Below, one piece after another: positions 50,115 through 58,461 of a stretch of 64,000 bases of DNA; within the stretch, counting starts at the first letter, position 1; each line of letters begins with the position of its first letter. Below the pieces are notes generated by a model. It had not been told where the DNA came from. It saw nothing but the letters and a program-made list of their open reading frames with translations, and made no database searches. The DNA comes from Acidimicrobiia bacterium (GTDB taxonomy: Bacteria; Actinomycetota; Acidimicrobiia; Acidimicrobiales; Bin134). The translations under genes were made by a program, and so were the position numbers. The stretch lies in assembly GCA_022826705.1 (NCBI GenBank), contig JAJDUJ010000011.1:222275-286274 (forward strand), in the 5' to 3' direction.

Positions 50115-52532
50115 CTATGTGAGCGCGCCGGTGGCGGCCAGGGCGGTGATCTCTTCGTTGGAGAAGCCGAGGATCTCCGACATCACCTGCTGGGTGTGCT
50201 CGCCCACCATGGGGCCGGCTCGCCAGGGGCGGGCGGGAGTGGCGGAGAACAGGGTTACGGGGCCGTCGAAGGTCATGGTGCCGATGGCGCCGTGGTCGAG
50301 CTCGATGAAGAACTCCCGGGCCACCAGGTTGGGGTCGGCGTAGAAGTCGCTGGCCCGCAGGGCCACATAGGCGGGCACGCCCGCAGCTCGCAGCTCCTGG
50401 GCGGCCTCGAAGCCGTCGCGGGGGGCGAACCAGTCGGAGAGGATCTCATCGGCGGCCGCCGTCTCGGCCCACCGGTCTCCCACCCGGCGCAGCTCGGGCA
50501 CCACCGAGGCCAGCGCTTCCCACTGCTCGTCGGTCTCCACCGCCACCGCGCAGAACCGCTCGATGCCCGCGGTGCGGTACACGCCGTGGGGGGCGGCCCG
50601 CTCGGAGCTCAGCCCGGCCTGGGTGCGCACCCGGCCGCTGTCGCGGTACTCCAGCACCAGCGGGGCCAGGAAGTGGATGGAGGCCTCGATCTGGGACAGG
50701 TCGATGTACTGGCCCTGGCCGGTGCGGTTGCGATGGTGGAGCGCGGCGCCGAGAGCGGAGAGGGCATACCGGGGGGAGATGAAGTCGGTGTAGGCCCCCC
50801 AGGGAGCGTTGGGGGCCCGGTCGGGCCAGCCGGTGATGGCGGCGAAGCCCCCCAGGCACGCCCCGTGGAGGCCGAAGCCGGTGTGGTGGGCCTCCGGGCC
50901 GGTTTGGCCCCGCATGCAGCTCGACAGCATCACCGCACCGGGATTGAGGGCCGCCACGTGCTCGTAGCCGAAGCCCAGGCGATCGGCAGTGCCGGGGGTG
51001 TAGTTCTCCACCACCACGTCGGCCCACTCGATCATCCGATCGATCACGGCGGTGGCCTCGGGAACGGTGAAGTTGAGCCCCAGGCCCAGCTTCGACTGGT
51101 TCATGTTGGCCATGGGATGCCCGGCGCTCATGGGCGAGGCATGGGGCAGGTGCGGGGGGATCCAGCGCAGGGTGTCGAGGCGGGCCTCGGTCTCCACCCG
51201 CACCACGGTGGCCCCCAGGTTGGCCAGGTCTTTGGAGATGAGCGGCCCCGCCGCGATCCACGACAGGTCGGCCACCTTCAGGCCCTCGAACAGCGCGCCC
51301 CGGGGCTCCGCCCACACCCGGCTGGGGGCTTCCGGCTCAGCGACGGGGTCAAGGCCCCCCAGCAGCTCTTGGTGCTGGCCCAAGGCGGGCGCCGGATGCC
51401 GATAGGCGATGGGGGTGGCCGACAGGCGGGCGAATGGCCCGGCGTGGGTGGCGCCGTTGACCTCCACCCAGAAGTCGCGGGCGGCCAGCTGGGGGTCGGC
51501 GGCCAAATAGGCGGAGGTGTAGCAGGGGGCCACCAGCATCTTGCCGGCCACGGCATGCTCTTGGATCTCGGCCTGCGTCTTGGTCTTGATGAACTCGAGC
51601 ATCTGGCCCAAGGCCCGATTGGCGTCGGCCGGCGCCAGGGTCTCGTCGCCCAACAGCTCCAAGTAGCGCTCCCAGTCCACCTCGCACAGATCGCGGTCGA
51701 GGGCGCCCTCGGCAATCACCCAGGCCATGAGCGACTTCATGCCCCGGTTGCCCTGCTCGCCCAGCACCAGGGTCATGCCCACGAAACCGTCGGCGCAGGG
51801 CTCGATGAACGGCATGCGCACGCCGGGAACGATCTCGGGATGGGTCACCTGGGCCCGGTCGTCGCCCCGGCCGGGGAAGTCCTGGCCCAAAGCGGCGTAG
51901 CTGGTGATGGACATCAGCGACCACATCACCGCGGCCTGGATGGAGCTGTCGAGGTGCTGGCCCAGGCCGCTGCGGTCGCGCTCGCACAGCGCCATCACGG
52001 TGTCGGCGGCGGCCTGCATGGCCCCTAGGAACGACGTCTCGGGATAGCCCACCGGGGTTGGCACCCGGTCGTGGTCGCCCTGCATGCCCAACAGCCCGCC
52101 CGCGGCCGACAGAGTGAGATCGGTCATGGGCACGGCCGCGTCGGGGGTGCCGATGCCGAACGAGGTCACCGATACGTACACCAACCCGGGGTTGACTGCG
52201 GCCAGATCGTCGGGGCCGAGGCCCCGCTCGGCCAGGTGACCGGGGGCGAACGACTCCACCAGAACATCGGCGCCCGCCGCCAGAGCCCGCAGCTCCCCCT
52301 GGCCCTCGGGGGTGTCTATGTCGCACACCACGCTGTGCTTGCCCAGGCCCCACGCCTCCCAGAACAGCGAGCGGCCGTCGGCGGCGAACGGTGGCGTGGT
52401 GCGGGCGTCGCACCCGCCGGGGGGCTCCACCTTGACCACCTCAGCCCCCAAGTCGGCCAGAGTCTTCCCGGTGGCCTCGGCCATCCGGGTGGACAGGTCG
52501 ATAACCCTGATCCCGTCGAGGGCGCCGCTCAT
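50115..52532 (-). CDS. Fused tandem CaiB/BaiF (family III) CoA-transferase
   Basis: The 805-residue protein contains two complete family III CoA-transferase units. The first starts IRVIDLSTRMAEATGKTLAD and the second, at ~400, LKVADLSWIAAGPLISKDLA, each with the GAxVVxVExP core, a FAPGHLAERGLG or YTPGTADRLGFG turn and an Asp or similar in the catalytic area (LDSSIQAAV; IDLSQIEASI). Usual length is about 400, so this is a head-to-tail fusion forming the interlocked dimer in one chain. It moves CoA between acyl groups, activating acids for catabolism. The class II aldolase gene lies 28 bases upstream on the same strand. Confidence 0.92.
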   Translation of the reverse strand: MSGALDGIRVIDLSTRMAEATGKTLADLGAEVVKVEPPGGCDARTTPPFAADGRSLFWEAWGLGKHSVVCDIDTPEGQGELRALAAGADVLVESFAPGHLAERGLGPDDLAAVNPGLVYVSVTSFGIGTPDAAVPMTDLTLSAAGGLLGMQGDHDRVPTPVGYPETSFLGAMQAAADTVMALCERDRSGLGQHLDSSIQAAVMWSLMSITSYAALGQDFPGRGDDRAQVTHPEIVPGVRMPFIEPCADGFVGMTLVLGEQGNRGMKSLMAWVIAEGALDRDLCEVDWERYLELLGDETLAPADANRALGQMLEFIKTKTQAEIQEHAVAGKMLVAPCYTSAYLAADPQLAARDFWVEVNGATHAGPFARLSATPIAYRHPAPALGQHQELLGGLDPVAEPEAPSRVWAEPRGALFEGLKVADLSWIAAGPLISKDLANLGATVVRVETEARLDTLRWIPPHLPHASPMSAGHPMANMNQSKLGLGLNFTVPEATAVIDRMIEWADVVVENYTPGTADRLGFGYEHVAALNPGAVMLSSCMRGQTGPEAHHTGFGLHGACLGGFAAITGWPDRAPNAPWGAYTDFISPRYALSALGAALHHRNRTGQGQYIDLSQIEASIHFLAPLVLEYRDSGRVRTQAGLSSERAAPHGVYRTAGIERFCAVAVETDEQWEALASVVPELRRVGDRWAETAAADEILSDWFAPRDGFEAAQELRAAGVPAYVALRASDFYADPNLVAREFFIELDHGAIGTMTFDGPVTLFSATPARPWRAGPMVGEHTQQVMSEILGFSNEEITALAATGALT

Positions 52533-52560
52533 GGTTGTGGCTGCGGGACTTGGCCCGGCC

Positions 52561-53298
52561 TCAGCCGGACAGCAATTCGGGATCGCGGCGCAGCTCGGCT
52601 CGCACCATGGCCTCCCAGAACCCGATGAAGTTGTCGCCGGGGCTGCGCTTCATCATCTCCACGTAGCTCTCGGGCAGCACCGGGTTGAGCTCGCCCCCGG
52701 CGGCCCGGATGTGCCAGCCCCGCTGGCAGCGCTGCTCCAGGGCCACCGCCCGCTGGTGGACGGCCCGGGCCGAGTTGCCCAGCACGAACACGCCGTGGCC
52801 GGCCAGCAGGGCCAGCTCGGCATCGCCCATCTTCACGCAGGCGCTGCGGGCCGAGGCGGGGTCGTTGACCGCTCCGTCGTATTCGTCCACCAGCACCAGC
52901 TCGCCCCCGCCCAGCGAAGACGACTGGTCCATGGCGGGGGGCACCTCGGCCATGTCGGCCCACACCGTTCCGTACAGGGGGTGGTTGTGCATGGCCCAGG
53001 CCACCCCGGGGCGGAGCTTGTGCAGCTCCAGGTGCAGGGGGATGCCGGGGGGCACCGGCCAGTCGCCCTCCACCACGTTGCCGTCGAGGTCGATGCGGAT
53101 CACCTGGCTGGGGCGCAGCTCGTCCCAGGTGATGAGCCAGGGGTTGCACATCAGGGTGCCGTCGCCCATGTTCACGGTGATGTGACCAGCCAGGTGGTCG
53201 TTGTAGCCCTCGTGCCACAGGCACCGGGCCAAAAGCACCAGCTCCTCGGCGGTGGACAGATCGGGTATCAGCTTCTCTGCGGTGGGTGTGAACGCCAT
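52561..53298 (-). CDS. Class II aldolase/adducin family protein (second in the window)
   Basis: From ATG 53298 the protein has 245 residues. Zinc ligands are visible in VAWAMHNHPLYGTVWA (His-x-His) and ALLAGHGVFVLG. A C-terminal tail (EMMKRSPGDNFIGFWEAMVR) is like those of decarboxylase-type members. It is different from the class II aldolase at 37.6 kb. It precedes the fused CoA-transferase gene in transcription order by 28 bases, so it probably supplies or uses a product of that reaction. Confidence 0.88.
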   Translation of the reverse strand: MAFTPTAEKLIPDLSTAEELVLLARCLWHEGYNDHLAGHITVNMGDGTLMCNPWLITWDELRPSQVIRIDLDGNVVEGDWPVPPGIPLHLELHKLRPGVAWAMHNHPLYGTVWADMAEVPPAMDQSSSLGGGELVLVDEYDGAVNDPASARSACVKMGDAELALLAGHGVFVLGNSARAVHQRAVALEQRCQRGWHIRAAGGELNPVLPESYVEMMKRSPGDNFIGFWEAMVRAELRRDPELLSG

Positions 53299-53470
53299 GG
53301 CCTCACAGTAGTGGGCGCCGACGACAAATGGCCCGGCCAACTGCTCGGCCGAGCCCTGAGAACAGCTCGCCCACCGAAGAGCAAAGCCGCCGGATTTTAG
53401 CGGAAAACCGCCAAGTGGTGTCGGCCCTTTGAGCGACCACCGGCTTGACAGATGTGGCTACTCTGTCGCC

Positions 53471-53866
53471 ATGGCCGACTCAATGGCCGCAGCAGTAGGG
53501 GTTCAGCCCGAGCCCGCCTCCACGGTGGACTACCGGCTGGTGCGAGCCCATGTGCTCCAGCGGATCTTGTGCGGCACCCGAATGGCCGACGACGTGTGCG
53601 ACGCCCACCCGGAGCTGGTGCGGGCCGGTCGGGAGGTGGGCACCCCCGCCGGCGAGCCGTGCCCGGTGTGCCACGGAGACGAGCTGGCCCTGGTGTCGTA
53701 CGTGTTCGGCCCCCGGCTGCCGGCCCACGGCCGCTGCATCAGCTACGCGGCGGAGATCGCCAAGCTGGCCCAGCGCAAGGGCCGGTTCACCTGCTACGAG
53801 GTGGAGGTGTGCCCCGACTGCCGCTGGAACCACCTCCTGCGCAGCTACGTGCTGCAACCCCGCTGA
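53471..53866 (+). CDS. DUF5318 zinc-ribbon protein
   Basis: From ATG 53471 the protein has 131 residues with VDYRLVRAHVLQRILCGTRM, VCDAHPELVRAGREVGTPAG, a first zinc pair CPVCHGDELALVSYVFG and a second CYEVEVCPDCRWNHLL. This agrees with DUF5318, a family of uncharacterised actinobacterial proteins, often near cell-wall or division genes. Four Cys suggest one zinc ribbon. Here it lies between a - strand aldolase and a convergent amidase, without operon partners. Confidence 0.8.
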   Translation: MADSMAAAVGVQPEPASTVDYRLVRAHVLQRILCGTRMADDVCDAHPELVRAGREVGTPAGEPCPVCHGDELALVSYVFGPRLPAHGRCISYAAEIAKLAQRKGRFTCYEVEVCPDCRWNHLLRSYVLQPR

Positions 53867-53920
53867 ACTAACCAAGTAACTCGGCGACCCTGCTCAACGC
53901 CCTTGGCGGGTACCTCTGGA

Positions 53921-55318
53921 TCAGCGAGGCTGGGGCCAGAACGGGCGGGCCTGCTCCAACTGAGCGGCCAGCCGCAGCAGCAGGGCCTCGGCACCGTAGG
54001 GGGCGATGAAGTGGCTGCCCACCGTGAGGCCCCGGTCGTCCCAGTGCAAGGGCACCGACATGGCGGGCTGGCCGGTGGCGTTGGCCATGGCGCAAAACGG
54101 GCTGTAGGCCCCCTGGCGGGCGCCCCACGTGGCCACGTCGTCGGCGTCGGCCATCAGCTCACCCAGCGGGGGCGGCACCCGGGCCAGGGTGGGGGTGAGC
54201 ACCAGGTCGATCCCCGAAGCGTGGTACTGGCCCATCTTGCGGCCCATCAGGTGGCTGTCGAGCACGGCCTGGGCATAGTCGGGACCGGATATGTCGGCGC
54301 CCCGAGCCACCATGGAGGCGGCCAGCGGCTCCAGATCGCCCTCGCCGGGGGGCCGCCCGCACACCGCCTCCCGCCGGGCCATCAGCGCGGCGATGTTGGA
54401 GGTGGTGATGATCCCCTGCGGCGAGCCCATCCCCCGGCGTATGGGCAGATCGGCCTCTTCGATGTGGTGGCCGAGCTCTTCGCATAGCGCCACCGCGGTG
54501 TCGATGGCCCCCCGGGCCACCTCGTCGATCTCGATCCCGTCGGCCGAGCCGTCCCACACCGCGATCCTCAGCGGGGGCGGCGGCGTTGCAATAGCGGCCT
54601 CGAAGGTGGTGTCGGGCGTCGGCGCCACATAGGGGTCGCCGGTGGCCAGCCCCGAGATGGCATCCAGCATCACCGCGCTGTCTCGCACCGTGCGGGTGAT
54701 GGCGTGGGTGCAGGAGTAGCCGCTCCACCCCTCCCCGGCGTCGGGGCCGAAGCTCACCCGGCCCCGGCTGGGCTTGAGCCCGAACAAACCGCAGGCCGAC
54801 GACGGAATCCGGATGGAGCCGCCCCCGTCGGAGGCGTGGGCCGCGGTCAACATCCCCGAGGCCACCGCCGACGACGCCCCACCGCTGGAGCCGCCCGCGC
54901 TGCGGCCAACATCCAAGGGGTTGGCGCAGGGGCCGAACAGGGCGGGCTCGGTGGTGGTGGAAAGGCCGAGCTCGGGCGAGTTGGTGCGGCCCACCAGCAC
55001 CAGCCCCGCCTCCCGGTAGCGGCGCACCACCTCGGCGTCGTGGTTATCTACCGGGGCGTCGGCAAAGTACCGAGACCCGTGGGTGGTGACGGTGCCCCGC
55101 ATGGCGAAATGCAGGTCCTTTATGGCGAACGGCACCCCCCGCAGCCGCCCGTCGGCGGCCGGCTCGGGCTCAACCACCGTGGTGATGGCGTTCAGCTCGG
55201 GGTTGCGCTCATCGATGCGGGCCATGGTGGCCTCCAGCACCTCGGCCTCCGACACCTCGCCGGCCCGAATGGCATCGGCCAGCCCCACCGCATCAGTGCG
55301 GTCCAACAAATCGTCCAT
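53921..55318 (-). CDS. Amidase (amidase-signature family)
   Basis: The 465-residue protein has the three catalytic residues: Lys in FAIKDLHFAMRG, the cis-Ser in the loop GRSAGGSSGGASSAVASG, and the nucleophile Ser in ASDGGGSIRIPSSACGLFGL. It hydrolyses carboxylic amides in the cytoplasm; aliphatic or aryl amides are possible. Length is normal, and it lacks the tail of GatA, so it is probably not part of the tRNA amidotransferase, as gatB/gatC are absent too. It diverges from panB. Confidence 0.93.
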   Translation of the reverse strand: MDDLLDRTDAVGLADAIRAGEVSEAEVLEATMARIDERNPELNAITTVVEPEPAADGRLRGVPFAIKDLHFAMRGTVTTHGSRYFADAPVDNHDAEVVRRYREAGLVLVGRTNSPELGLSTTTEPALFGPCANPLDVGRSAGGSSGGASSAVASGMLTAAHASDGGGSIRIPSSACGLFGLKPSRGRVSFGPDAGEGWSGYSCTHAITRTVRDSAVMLDAISGLATGDPYVAPTPDTTFEAAIATPPPPLRIAVWDGSADGIEIDEVARGAIDTAVALCEELGHHIEEADLPIRRGMGSPQGIITTSNIAALMARREAVCGRPPGEGDLEPLAASMVARGADISGPDYAQAVLDSHLMGRKMGQYHASGIDLVLTPTLARVPPPLGELMADADDVATWGARQGAYSPFCAMANATGQPAMSVPLHWDDRGLTVGSHFIAPYGAEALLLRLAAQLEQARPFWPQPR

Positions 55319-55364
55319 GGCTGCGACGCTAGCGGTCGTTTGCAGGCCGAATACAGGCGAGGGG

Positions 55365-55380
55365 TTGGCACCGGTGCCAA
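55365..55380. promoter_or_regulatory. Perfect 16-base palindrome before panB
   Basis: TTGGCACCGGTGCCAA is fully self-complementary and lies in the gap between the divergent amidase and panB genes, about 70-80 bases from panB. TACAGT at 55391-55396 could be the -10 element of a panB promoter. A repressor binding here would affect either direction. The protein that binds it is unknown. Confidence 0.5.
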
Positions 55381-55447
55381 GCCGGTGGACTACAGTAGAA
55401 GGCGACCGCCGGCAGCCAAGTGCGCTGGACGGGAAAGGGGAACAATC

Positions 55448-56302
55448 ATGGGCTCAAGGCTCACTGCGCCGGCTATCTCCAAACGGAAGACAAGCCTGGG
55501 CGCCGACCCGCTCGTCATGCTCACCGCCTACGACGCCCCCAGCGCTCGCATGGCCGATGAGGCCGGGGCCGATCTCATTCTGGTGGGCGACTCGGTGGCC
55601 ATGGTGGTGCTGGGCCACGACGACACCATGAGCGTGACCGTCGAAGAGATGGCCCACCACACCGCCGCGGTGGCCCGCACCCGCCCCAAGGCGATGGTGG
55701 TGGCCGACATGCCGTGGATGAGCTACCACGTGACCGCCGCCGACACGGTGACCAACGCCGCCACCCTGGTGCGGGCCGGGGCCCAAGCCGTGAAGCTGGA
55801 GGGCGGCGCCGAGCGGGTGCCCATGATCGAGGCCATCGTGAGTGCCCAGGTGCCGGTGATCGGCCATCTGGGGCTCACCCCCCAGTCGATGCTGGCCCAG
55901 GGGGGCTACCGGGTGCAGGGGCGCAGCAGCGAGGCGGCGCTGGAACTGGTGGCCGATGCCAAGGCGCTGGCCCACGCCGGATGCTTCGCCATCGTGTTGG
56001 AGGGGATGCCCGCCGCGGTGGGCCAGATGATCACCGATGCAATAGACGTGCCCACCATCGGCATCGGCGCCGGCGGCGACTGCGACGGCCAGGTGCTGGT
56101 GTTCCACGACGTGCTGGGATTGGAAACCAGGATGCTCCCCCGGTTCGTGCGCCGCTACGCCACCCTGCACGACGACGGCGTGGACGCCCTGACCCGATTT
56201 GCCGCCGACGTGCGCTCCGGGGCGTTCCCGAATCCCGACGAGTGCTACGAGATGAACCCCGAAGAGGAAATGGCCCTCGGCCTGTACGGATACCAGGCAT
56301 AG
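55448..56302 (+). CDS. panB: 3-methyl-2-oxobutanoate hydroxymethyltransferase
   Basis: From ATG 55448, with GAAAGGGG before it, the protein has 284 residues. The family motifs are all there: LTAYDAPSARMADEAGADLI, LVGDSVAMVVLGHDDTMSVT (Mg-binding Asp), VADMPWMSYHV, KLEGGAERVPMIEAI, VPVIGHLGLTPQS, and GIGAGGDCDGQVLVFHDVLG. It makes ketopantoate from 2-oxoisovalerate and methylene-tetrahydrofolate, the first step to pantothenate and CoA. Other pan genes are not nearby. The long open frame upstream of 55448 is a shadow of the amidase gene. Confidence 0.95.
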   Translation: MGSRLTAPAISKRKTSLGADPLVMLTAYDAPSARMADEAGADLILVGDSVAMVVLGHDDTMSVTVEEMAHHTAAVARTRPKAMVVADMPWMSYHVTAADTVTNAATLVRAGAQAVKLEGGAERVPMIEAIVSAQVPVIGHLGLTPQSMLAQGGYRVQGRSSEAALELVADAKALAHAGCFAIVLEGMPAAVGQMITDAIDVPTIGIGAGGDCDGQVLVFHDVLGLETRMLPRFVRRYATLHDDGVDALTRFAADVRSGAFPNPDECYEMNPEEEMALGLYGYQA

Positions 56303-56326
56303 CCGGTAGAGTTCTCGTGCAATAAA

Positions 56327-56365
56327 AGCCCCTGCCCCGAATGTCGGGGCTCCGGTACACACCGG
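56327..56365 (+). promoter_or_regulatory. Structured leader of rpsF (possible S6:S18 autoregulatory element)
   Basis: CCCCGA-ATG-TCGGGG (56335-56349) is a perfect hairpin, followed by CCGG-TACACA-CCGG (56352-56365). AGCCCC at 56327-56332 can instead pair with GGGGCT at 56346-56351, so two exclusive folds exist. The S6:S18 complex is known to bind leaders of such operons and repress translation; this element lies 24 bases before the rpsF ATG. The match to the known motif was judged by eye only. Confidence 0.45.
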
Positions 56366-56388
56366 GTCCATAGGGAGGTGAGCTCGCA

Positions 56389-56733
56389 ATGCGGGCATAC
56401 GAATTGATGGTCATCCTGAACGCGGGCGTCGAGGAATCCGACGTGGCCGGCTGCATCGAGCAGGTGACCCAGAACATCGAGGCCCAGGGCGGCGAGGTGA
56501 AGACCGAGGATCGGTGGGGCAAGCGCCGATTCGCCTACGAGATCAACCATCAATCCGAGGGCTATTACCTCGTCCTCGAATTCGTGACCGAGACGCGCGA
56601 GATGGGCACATTGGAACGTCTCCTACGACTCGCGGACGACGTGGTCCGCCACAAGCTGATCCGTCTGCCCGACGACGAGGCCGCCCGACGCGGCCTTCTG
56701 GGCGACGACACCCCCCTGGCTGCGGCCGGGTAA
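56389..56733 (+). CDS. rpsF: 30S ribosomal protein S6
   Basis: The 114-residue protein has the S6 fold: YELMVILNAGVEESDVAGCI, VKTEDRWGKRRFAYEINHQS, EGYYLVLEFVTETREMGTLE and LADDVVRHKLIRLPDDEA. It binds 16S rRNA together with S18 in the platform of the small subunit. A strong AGGGAGGTGAG site precedes ATG 56389. It is the first gene of the conserved rpsF-ssb-rpsR-rplI-dnaB block. The tail beyond residue 105 is short and variable. Confidence 0.97.
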   Translation: MRAYELMVILNAGVEESDVAGCIEQVTQNIEAQGGEVKTEDRWGKRRFAYEINHQSEGYYLVLEFVTETREMGTLERLLRLADDVVRHKLIRLPDDEAARRGLLGDDTPLAAAG

Positions 56734-56750
56734 CCCAAGGAGACACAGAG

Positions 56751-57242
56751 ATGGCTTTTGACAACACGGTAACCGTCACCGGCAACATCACCAGAGACCC
56801 GGAGCTGCGATTCACCCCCGGCGGCAGCGCGGTGGCCACCTTCGGGCTGGCCTGGAATCGGCGCTGGCAGAACCGCCAGACCAACGAGACCGAAGAGCAG
56901 GTGTCGTTCTTCGACGTGACCTGCTGGAACACCCTGGCCGAGAACGTGAGCGAGAGCCTCACGAAGGGCACTCGGGTGATCGTGAGCGGGCGGCTGGAGC
57001 AGCGCTCGTGGGAGACCCAGGACGGAGATCGCCGCTCCAAGGTGGAGATCATCGCCGATGAGGTGTCGCCCAGCCTGCGGTGGGCCTCGGTGGAGGTGAT
57101 CCGCAACGAGCGGCGCGACGGCGGTGGCGGAGGCGGCGGACGCAACCAGGGTGGCGGCGGAGGCGGCTACCAGGGCGGCGGTGGCGGACGCCCGCCCCGC
57201 AACCAGGCGCAGGACTACGTTGCCGACGAGGAGCCGTTCTGA
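56751..57242 (+). CDS. ssb: Single-stranded DNA-binding protein
   Basis: The 163-residue protein has an N-terminal OB fold ([60 protein letters not shown]), a glycine-rich linker ([18 protein letters not shown]) and the acidic tip ADEEPF that recruits repair and replication partners. ATG 56751 is preceded by AAGGAGA. Its stop overlaps the start of rpsR by one base. Length is usual. Confidence 0.97.
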   Translation: MAFDNTVTVTGNITRDPELRFTPGGSAVATFGLAWNRRWQNRQTNETEEQVSFFDVTCWNTLAENVSESLTKGTRVIVSGRLEQRSWETQDGDRRSKVEIIADEVSPSLRWASVEVIRNERRDGGGGGGGRNQGGGGGGYQGGGGGRPPRNQAQDYVADEEPF

Positions 57243-57862
57243 TGGCCAAGGGACCGAAGAAGCCGAAGGCCAAGGACATCAGCCGGCGGCGCAAGAAGAA
57301 GGTCAGCGTCCTCACCCAGGAGGGCATCGGCTATGTGGACTGGAAAGACATCAACCTGCTGCGGCGGTTCATGTCTGACCGGGCCAAGATCCGGGCCCGC
57401 CAGGTAACCGGCAACAACCAGCAGCAGCAGAAGGAGATCGCCCGGGCCATCAAGAACGCCCGCGAGATGGCGCTGCTTCCCTACAACAACCGCATCACCA
57501 CCCAGCGCAGCGCAGGGCGGATGCGAGACGACAGCCGCATCGACGGCCCAGCGCCCCAGCCCACCGCACCGCCGCCCGGCATGCGGCCAGGAGGCGAGAT
57601 GGACGGCGACGAGCTGGAGCCCATGGACATGGGCCCCGACGCCATGGCCATGGAGGCTCCGCCCGAGGAGGGAATGGCCCCCGAGGATGCGATGGCCCCG
57701 GATGCCGCCGCTGAGGCTGTTCCCGAGCCAGCCGAAGAAGCCGCTCCCGAGGCCGAAGAGGCCCCAGCAGAGCCGACCGCGGATGAGGCCGCCGATGCCG
57801 CTCCTGAGGCTGAAGAAGCCGCGGCTGACGCTGAGGAGGCCGAGGAGGAGCCGGCGTCATGA
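57242..57862 (+). CDS. rpsR: 30S ribosomal protein S18 with long acidic C-terminal extension
   Basis: Residues 1-88 are a complete S18: [20 protein letters not shown], then [19 protein letters not shown] and [15 protein letters not shown]18 normally ends there at 75-90 residues. In this gene the frame continues for about 118 residues of low-complexity sequence rich in Ala, Glu, Pro and Met ([20 protein letters not shown], later [12 protein letters not shown]), to 206 in total, strongly acidic. The frame is real, since the stop overlaps the rplI start by four bases (ATGA). The tail would project from the ribosome platform near the mRNA exit. Its role is unknown. No zinc-binding Cys are present. 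Confidence 0.93.
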   Translation: MAKGPKKPKAKDISRRRKKKVSVLTQEGIGYVDWKDINLLRRFMSDRAKIRARQVTGNNQQQQKEIARAIKNAREMALLPYNNRITTQRSAGRMRDDSRIDGPAPQPTAPPPGMRPGGEMDGDELEPMDMGPDAMAMEAPPEEGMAPEDAMAPDAAAEAVPEPAEEAAPEAEEAPAEPTADEAADAAPEAEEAAADAEEAEEEPAS

Positions 57863-58305
57863 AGGTGGTGCTTCGCGACAACGTCGACGCCTTGGGCAAG
57901 AAGGGCGACGTGGTGGAGGTGGCCGACGGCTACGCCCGCAACTTCTTGATCCCGGCCGGCAAGGCCTTCAAGTCGTCGCCAGGGGCCGAGCGCCAGGCCG
58001 AGCGCATGCGCCAGGCCCGCGAGCTGAAAGACGCCAAAGAGCTGGCCGAGGCCCAGGAGATGGCCTCCCGGCTGGTGTCCACCCCCATCCACATTGCGGC
58101 CCGGGCCGGCGACGAGGGCAAGCTGTTCGGCTCGGTTACCACCGCCGACATCGTGCGGGCGGTGGCCGAGCAGGCCAACATCATGCTGGAGCGCAAGGCC
58201 ATAGACACCGAGGGCATCAAGGAGCTGGGCAGCCATTCGGTCATCGCCAAGCCCCACCCCGAGGTGGAGTTCCCCATCACCGTCGAGGTGATTGCCGCCG
58301 AATAG
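57859..58305 (+). CDS. rplI: 50S ribosomal protein L9
   Basis: The 148-residue protein starts [20 protein letters not shown], then [16 protein letters not shown], the N-terminal RNA-binding domain, followed by the long connecting helix ([20 protein letters not shown]) and the C-terminal domain ([14 protein letters not shown] ... [20 protein letters not shown]). It binds 23S rRNA at the L1 stalk base. Start overlaps rpsR by four bases. The 156-base gap to dnaB follows. Confidence 0.97.
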   Translation: MKVVLRDNVDALGKKGDVVEVADGYARNFLIPAGKAFKSSPGAERQAERMRQARELKDAKELAEAQEMASRLVSTPIHIAARAGDEGKLFGSVTTADIVRAVAEQANIMLERKAIDTEGIKELGSHSVIAKPHPEVEFPITVEVIAAE

Positions 58306-58338
58306 CCCCGGGGAGGGCGTATTCGCTAAATCCCCAGG

Positions 58339-58347
58339 TTATCCACC
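58339..58347 (+). promoter_or_regulatory. DnaA-box-like sequence upstream of dnaB
   Basis: TTATCCACC differs only in the last base from the standard DnaA box TTATCCACA and lies 115 bases before the dnaB start. A single box may mean DnaA-linked control of dnaB; it is not an origin, as no cluster of boxes or AT-rich unwinding stretch is seen. Confidence 0.35.
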
Positions 58348-58461
58348 TATTTCAACAGCGCTTCCCCTAGCGTTACACACTGCGCATTTGCCACAGTAAG
58401 CAACCGTGGAATGCGGTCGGGCTGAGCAACTGTCACCGGTGTCTGGACAATAGGTGCAGTT

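Noticed and set aside
49908..52028. Open frame of 706 codons on the plus strand
   Set aside because: It is opposite the fused CoA-transferase and the PPC lipoprotein, both well supported; composition is that of a shadow frame.
58306..58461. Replication origin
   Set aside because: Only one near-consensus DnaA box is seen, with no dnaA or dnaN and no AT-rich unwinding region.
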